Source of the DNA: Liolophura sinensis
Taxonomy: Eukaryota; Mollusca; Polyplacophora; Chitonida; Chitonidae
Length of the DNA: 64,000 bases
Assembly (NCBI RefSeq): GCF_032854445.1
Contig: NC_088295.1
Span: forward strand, 42,769,385-42,833,384
Direction: 5' to 3'
A model generated the notes under the pieces. It was not told the origin of the DNA and made no database searches. It saw nothing but the letters and a program-made list of their open reading frames with translations. Of the stretch, positions 59,115-64,000 are shown in pieces (position 1 is the first letter of the stretch; the number at the start of each line of letters is the position of its first letter). The position numbers and the translations under genes were made by a program.

Positions 59115-59680
59115 ATAAAGGCAGTATCTACCTTTGAGTCTGATGGGAAAGTGTGAACATAGTACTGAAGATAAAGACAGGTGATAAATTTGAGTCCAAT
59201 AGGGTAACTTTGAATATTGTCCTGAAAATAAAGACAGGTGATAACTTTGAGCCCAGTAGAGTGAGTGTGAACATAGTACTGACAATAAAGGCATGGGGTA
59301 ACCTTGAGCCAGATAGAGTATGTCTGAAAAGAAAGTAATGAAATTTAAGGCAGTAGCTACGTTTGAGTCCCAATAGGGTAAGTATGAACATAGTACTGGA
59401 AAAAACAACAGGTGATAACTTTGAGCCCGATAAGGTAAGTTGGAAAATAGGACTGACGATCAAAAGACAAGGGATATCTTTAAGCCCAAAATGTCGAAAG
59501 GATATGTCTGAATATAGGACTGACAATTAAAGACAAGCAATAACTTTGACGAAGTCTAAATATAGCATTGATGATTAAAGACTGGCCAACTTGAGCCTAA
59601 TAGGGTGAATCTGAACATAGTACTAAAAATAAAGGCAAGGGATAACTTTGAACCTCAGAGGGTAAGTTTGAAAGCTTAGA
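59115..59680 (+). repeat. 57-62-bp minisatellite derived from ankyrin exon end plus splice donor
   Basis: About nine units resembling the last 30 exon bases before 58807 plus the first ~30 intron bases: aagacaggtgataactttga, gcccgataag, then gtaagt and tgaacatagtactga. Several units keep gtaagt at the matching place (59378, 59436, 59662). One unit can be read KTGDNFEPDK, like the exon's KAGANFEPDR. Confidence 0.85.
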
Positions 59681-60794
59681 TTAAATTTGATTATATTGTA
59701 TTTTTCTTTGACACAGATGACAGAAGAGGTTTGTATTGTAAATTACAGATGTTCCCACTTATTAATATGTTGACTGATTGGCGTTACCAGTATATTCTCT
59801 CACACTGAGTTTGAGTACACATAATTTATTACTTTCAATTTTTGTAGTGTTGTTTGTGTATTAAACTAAATGCTTTCATGCTCTGGCATATTTTTTACAC
59901 TGTTGCCTTTTGTACATTTTTTCAGATCTCTTTTTGATGCTTTTGTTTTATCTTATTCCCTTATAAAGTAAACTCTAAGGCTGAAAAATCGTACCTATGG
60001 AAATATCTTTTTCTTTCATGTGTTTATGAGGATAATTTATCAACAGCCTCTCCCACAGTCTGCAGACAACACAATTTACTTAGCTATCTGATCATGGCAT
60101 TATCTATGAAATATTATCTTTTACCATTATATCAGTCTGAATATTTCTAAGCCGGTGTCTCTGTCATGGCAACTTAATTGTTATCAATACGCCAGATATA
60201 ATCTGGATTGAGCTAGTAGCTGTGGATTCTAATGGTATTAATATGTGCAAATATTGCCACTCTCATACATAAGGCATGAAATAAAGTACTGTTTGTTTTG
60301 GTGTAACACTACCTGCTCAATAAAAAAAAACACCCTATCCCAGAGTTTTGTTTTCAACTACAATTAACATTTTAATTGATTTTTTTTTTTTTTCATTTAA
60401 AACTTGTTGCCGGTGAGAGATTATTTAACAAATGTGAAATGAAATGAAATCATCAATTTAACAACTAAATCAGGCCTTGAAAGGGAGATTTTTCAGTACA
60501 TAATCTCAAGGATAACTTTCACATGTTGTTAATCTTGTTACCATTTAACCACTTTTAATCCCGGACTAAAGCACATGTGTATGAAGAGTTGTGACTGAGC
60601 ATACATCAGCCCCTGAATCATCATCTATTTGTATACATGTGAGAGCATGTGTGTACTAAAAAGTTATTGACATCAGGCTTAGTGTGTAAAATTGTATGAT
60701 TTCTTACATGATGATTATTATAGCATGATGTTGTGAGAACTGAATTGCTCTTTAGTGACATGCAGTTGATTGAGAAGAGCACAATAACTTTCTG
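59681..60794. other. Intronic stretch between minisatellites
   Basis: AT-rich, no exon or repeat family recognised. Confidence 0.45.
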
Positions 60795-61022
60795 ATAAAT
60801 GATGCACAATGACTTTCTGATAAACAAGCACAATGACTTTCTGATACACGAACACAATGACTTTCTGATAAACGAACACAATGACTTTCTGATAAACAAG
60901 CACAATGACTTTCTGATAAACAAACACAATGACTTTCTGATACACGAACACAATGACTTTCTGATAAACAAACACAATGACTTTCTGATAAACAAACACA
61001 ATGACTTTCTGATAAACGAGCA
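60795..61022 (+). repeat. 24-bp minisatellite
   Basis: About nine units of cacaatgactttctgataaa plus caag or cgaa. Open in several frames of both strands because 24 is a multiple of three. Confidence 0.93.
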
Positions 61023-61059
61023 GTTGATTCCATTAATAGGATTTGCATAGGAATCCAGT

Positions 61060-62070
61060 CCCCTATGATTCTTGCGTATATGTCGATAAGTGAGTCCCCA
61101 TTAAGGCAATTCTTGTGTATATGTCGTTAAAATGAGTCCCCATTAAGGCAATTCTTGTGTATATGTCGATAAGTGAGTCCCCATTAAGGTGATTCTTGTG
61201 TATTATGTCATTAAACGAGTCCCCTTTAAGGTGATTCTTGTGTATATGTCCTAAACGAGTCCCCATTAAGGTGATTCTTGTGTATATGTCGATAAGTGAG
61301 TCCCCATTAAGGTGATTCTTGTGTATATGTCGATAAGTGAGTCCCCATTAAGGTGATTCTTGTGTATATGTCGATAAGTGAGTCTCCATTAAGGTGATTC
61401 TTGTGTATATGTCGTTATAACGAGTCCCCATTAAGGTGATTCTTGTGTGTATGTCGATAAGTGAGTCCCCATTAAGGTGATTCTTGCATGTATGTTGATA
61501 AGTGAGGTCCCCATTAAGGTGATTCTTGTGTTAATGTTGATAAGTGAGTCCCCATTAAGGTGATTCTTGCATGTATGTTGATAAGTGAGTCCCCATTAAG
61601 GTGATTCTTGCGTGTATGTTGATAAGTGAGTCCCCATTAAGGTGATTCTTGCATGTATGTTGATGATCCCCATTAAGGTGATTCTTGCGTGTATGTTGAT
61701 AAGTGAGTCCCCCATTAGGTGATTCTTGCGTGTATGTTGATAAGTGAGTCCCCATTAAGGTGATTCTTGCGTGTATGTTGATAAGTGAGTCCCATTAAGG
61801 TGATTCTTGCGTGTATGTTGATAAGTGAGTCCCCATTAAGGTGATTCTTGCGTGTATGTTGATAAGTGAGTCCCCATTAAGGTGATTCTTGCATGTATGT
61901 TGATAAGTGAGTCCCCATTAAGGTGATTCTTGCGTGTATGTTGATAAGTGAGTCCCCATTAAGGTGATTCTTGCGTGTATGTTGATAAATGATTCCCCAT
62001 TAAGGTGATTCTTGCGTATATGCCGATAAATGAGTCCCCATTAGGTGCTTCTTGTGTTAATGTTGATAAA
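61060..62070 (+). repeat. 41-bp minisatellite
   Basis: About 24 units of gattcttgcgtgtatgttga then taagtgagtccccattaaggt. The left part carries gtgtatatgtcg, the right part gcgtgtatgttg, so the array has two subtypes in blocks. Confidence 0.93.
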
Positions 62071-62555
62071 TGATTGGAGACCATGAAGAAAGTATTATCA
62101 GGCCTGTCATTTTTTTTTGTCGCATTCAGCATTCTTTGAGGGAACATTCTTTGAGGGAATGGAGCATGTTTTATGTCTTGTCATCGCTTAAGTGAGTTAG
62201 TGACGTAGCATATAAGTGAACAGGATGACAAACCTAGCCAAAAATATTGTTGAATGTGTTGGGAAACCAGGAGCTATTGACATGAAAATATGAATCTGAG
62301 GCTCAAATTTATCACCTGTTAATTGAGCCACAGCTTCAAGTCAGAAAGTTTGCCGAATCATACCTGACCAACTATGTAGTTCAATCATCTACCCTCCATA
62401 CACAAGCTGACGCCATCATTTGAGTGAAAAAAATTTTGAGTATACTTTGGGAAATAGCAGTCTAGTAAAAAGAAATCGTGTATCAAAAGCTTAATATGAA
62501 GATAAAATAACTGCATAATGGTATAAACTGATTGATGTAAGTGTTTGTGTTCCAG
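62071..62555. other. Intronic stretch
   Basis: A weak SINE-A-like tail (ttgagtatactttgggaaat) lies near 62440; otherwise nothing recognised. Confidence 0.35.
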
Positions 62556-62656
62556 GAGGGAAGAACGGCGCTGCACTATGCTGCTCTCAAATGGCCTGTC
62601 TGAGATCTGTAGGATCCTTGTCAACCACGGCTCTGATTGTTGACTCGCAAGACTCT
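62556..62656 (+). pseudogene. Ankyrin-repeat exon with two apparent +1 frameshifts
   Basis: Bounded by acceptor gtgttccag and donor gtaagt, joining phase 0 to phase 0, but 101 bases long instead of 99 (one 33-residue repeat). It starts EGRTALHYAAL, then stops unless one base of the aaa at 62589-62591 is discounted; after that it reads GLSEICRILVNHGSD. It breaks again unless one base of the tt at 62637-62638 is discounted, after which it reads VDSQDS up to the donor. The two extra bases account exactly for the length excess. Either the assembly has two indels or this allele or gene is broken. The flanking ankyrin exons are intact, which favours sequence error. Type pseudogene marks the broken frame only. 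Confidence 0.75.
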
Positions 62657-63219
62657 GTAAGTTTTGCCCTCTCCCATGTAACCACATTTTGGTATTTGCA
62701 TGCTCTTGCAGTATAATTCTACCTGTCACATGGGGATTTGGACTAACTTGATATCATTATCTGTGTATGCAGATATTAATTGAGCTTGTCATACCTAAAA
62801 TCTTATGAGGTGGTTAAAGTCAAAATAAAAGGTGACATATGTACACCCATGCCAAATTGAATCTGGTCAGACAGTGCTAGAGGACATAAACATTGAGTTG
62901 AACCCAGACATCAGTAATTACAAGTTGACTTATATACTGCTATGCCTTCCTGTATATACAAGGCTTGTTTAATCTATCCATGATTTATCTGTGAGAAAAT
63001 GTATGCTTTTATACATGTGATCATTTTTACTAAGCCATATTTAAAGTGTAGCCTGAAAAACAGTTGCCTAGAGTTCATTAAGAGAAGCCACCAAATTGAT
63101 GTTACTTTCTTGTAAGAAAAACTATTGCTGTGAACTGAAAAGGATAAAAATTTAAATAATTTTACCCATCCATCAGGACCTAATGAAATAAATAAACAAA
63201 CCGTCCCATAAAGCATGAA

Positions 63220-63267
<48 letters not shown>

Positions 63268-63651
63268 ATACATTTGTATATATGCATTCTTAATGTAAGT
63301 GAATTAATTTAAATTGAAAAGTTTGGTGATCAAGAGTGAGACACTTTCAGGTTGTATGCCTGATGCGTATTGTGACTTAATTATTATTGTCATGCACGCT
63401 CTGTTAAATATCCGGTGATCCTGTCTAAGAAACGTTGTAAAATTCATTTTTTTGTCTTATAACGGGGTTAAAGTCTTCTTGTAACGGGGTTTTCTCTCTC
63501 ATCCATAAGAAAAGTTTCTAAAATTGGCACCTGTTTTCAAAGTTTCATGATAATTAAGGGACTCTGGCTTGTTGCATGTCCTTTGTGTATAACTGCATGA
63601 ATCTGTGTGGGTGCATGACTGTAGCTGTGGTTTATTCTGTTGGGTATATAG
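62657..63651. other. Intron between ankyrin exons
   Basis: Begins with gtaagt after the frame-broken exon and ends with tatatag. Contains the (AT)n run and no other exon that I can see. Confidence 0.6.
63218..63263. repeat. (AT)n microsatellite
   Basis: About 22 at units in the ankyrin gene intron. Confidence 0.95.
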
Positions 63652-63753
63652 TGGGGTTACACTGCGCTGCTGAGGGCTGTCACCCAGGGGCACCTGGCTG
63701 TCGCAGATATTCTCATCAGGGAGGGAGCAAACCTCGACAGACCAGAGGACATG
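63652..63753 (+). CDS. Ankyrin-repeat exon (one full repeat)
   Basis: 34 codons in phase 0 on both sides: WGYTALLRAVTQGHLAVADI then LIREGANLDRPEDM. This is a canonical ankyrin repeat (G-TALL-A---GH--VA--LI--GANLD). The acceptor tatatag has a poor pyrimidine tract; the donor is atg|gtatga. It continues the gene past the window's right edge. Confidence 0.85.
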
Positions 63754-63914
63754 GTATGACAGGAGTTTTTAAAGTGATCATAGCATAATTGTACCTCAGG
63801 TAGAAAATTGTATTGTTGCAGTCAACTGTTTATGCCCAAATCAGATAATGCCTAAGAACTTAAATAATTTAGCAATCTTGGTATGAGTACTTCTCTAGCT
63901 TGAAGAGTACTATG

Positions 63915-63985
63915 ACTGTGTGGTGCGTCACATCTGGTGTCTTTAGCATAGCAGTGAGACGGCACCATAAATATGTGTATGTTTG
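63915..63985 (+). repeat. Dispersed repeat fragment at right edge
   Basis: Shares gtcacatctggtgtcttt-like text with the 41.24-kb fragment, then ggcaccataaatatg. Cut off near the window end. Confidence 0.3.
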
Positions 63986-64000
63986 CATTCAGAGTACAGC

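Noticed and set aside
58944-59526. Minus-strand frames of 154 and 132 codons
   Set aside because: They run through SINE A and the exon-derived minisatellite in antisense; repeat-driven.
60621-61050. Frames of FIRKSLC, SESHCVCL and HNDFLINK repeats on both strands
   Set aside because: All come from the 24-bp minisatellite, which is open in several frames at once; real coding would not favour every frame.

Overview
This is AT-rich metazoan genomic DNA: spliced genes with GT-AG introns, tRNA-derived SINEs, many minisatellites and no operon structure. Two SINE families resemble repeats I associate with molluscan and other lophotrochozoan genomes. One has a tail of the type aatattcttgagtacggc followed by caccaatcaaataaa; the other carries cttggggtttaacgtcg. 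I therefore infer a mollusc or a close lophotrochozoan relative, from memory of these repeats and not from a search.

Only two protein genes can be supported, both on the + strand. (1) At 14525-21522 lie twelve exons of a mitochondrial acetyl-CoA acetyltransferase (ACAT1 type). They include the stop codon and every catalytic motif; only the first, ATG-bearing exon is not identified. (2) From about 45.4 kb to the right edge lies the 5' part of an ankyrin-repeat gene: a long Ser/Gly/Thr-rich exon (45432-46353), then, 12.3 kb downstream, three ankyrin exons (58665-58807, 62556-62656, 63652-63753). The gene runs off the window. Splice phases agree across all joints. The 62556-62656 exon is two bases too long and carries two apparent +1 shifts.

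Layout. 1-14.5 kb: non-coding, with degenerate tRNA-like repeats, a double minisatellite block (7.39-8.86 kb), one SINE with clean target-site duplications, and a few weak exon-like candidates. 14.5-23.5 kb: the thiolase gene and its 3' region, with SINEs and two MITE-like elements in its introns. 23.5-45.4 kb: mostly without recognisable genes, with SINE copies, a 33-bp and a 68-bp minisatellite and a small CpG-bearing block at about 28.4-29.2 kb. 45.4-64 kb: the ankyrin gene, whose introns hold large minisatellites (39 bp with an 854-bp duplication, 40 bp with a 212-bp higher-order unit, 57-62 bp, 24 bp and 41 bp) and nested transposons.

The two genes have no evident functional link. The most unusual structures are an intronic minisatellite built from the 3' end of an ankyrin exon plus its splice donor, the frame-broken ankyrin exon, and the nested SINE-in-MITE and SINE-in-minisatellite insertions. 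I found no CRISPR array, retroviral or LINE reverse transcriptase, rRNA or convincing functional tRNA. Many open frames in the window are repeat-driven or chance and are left out.
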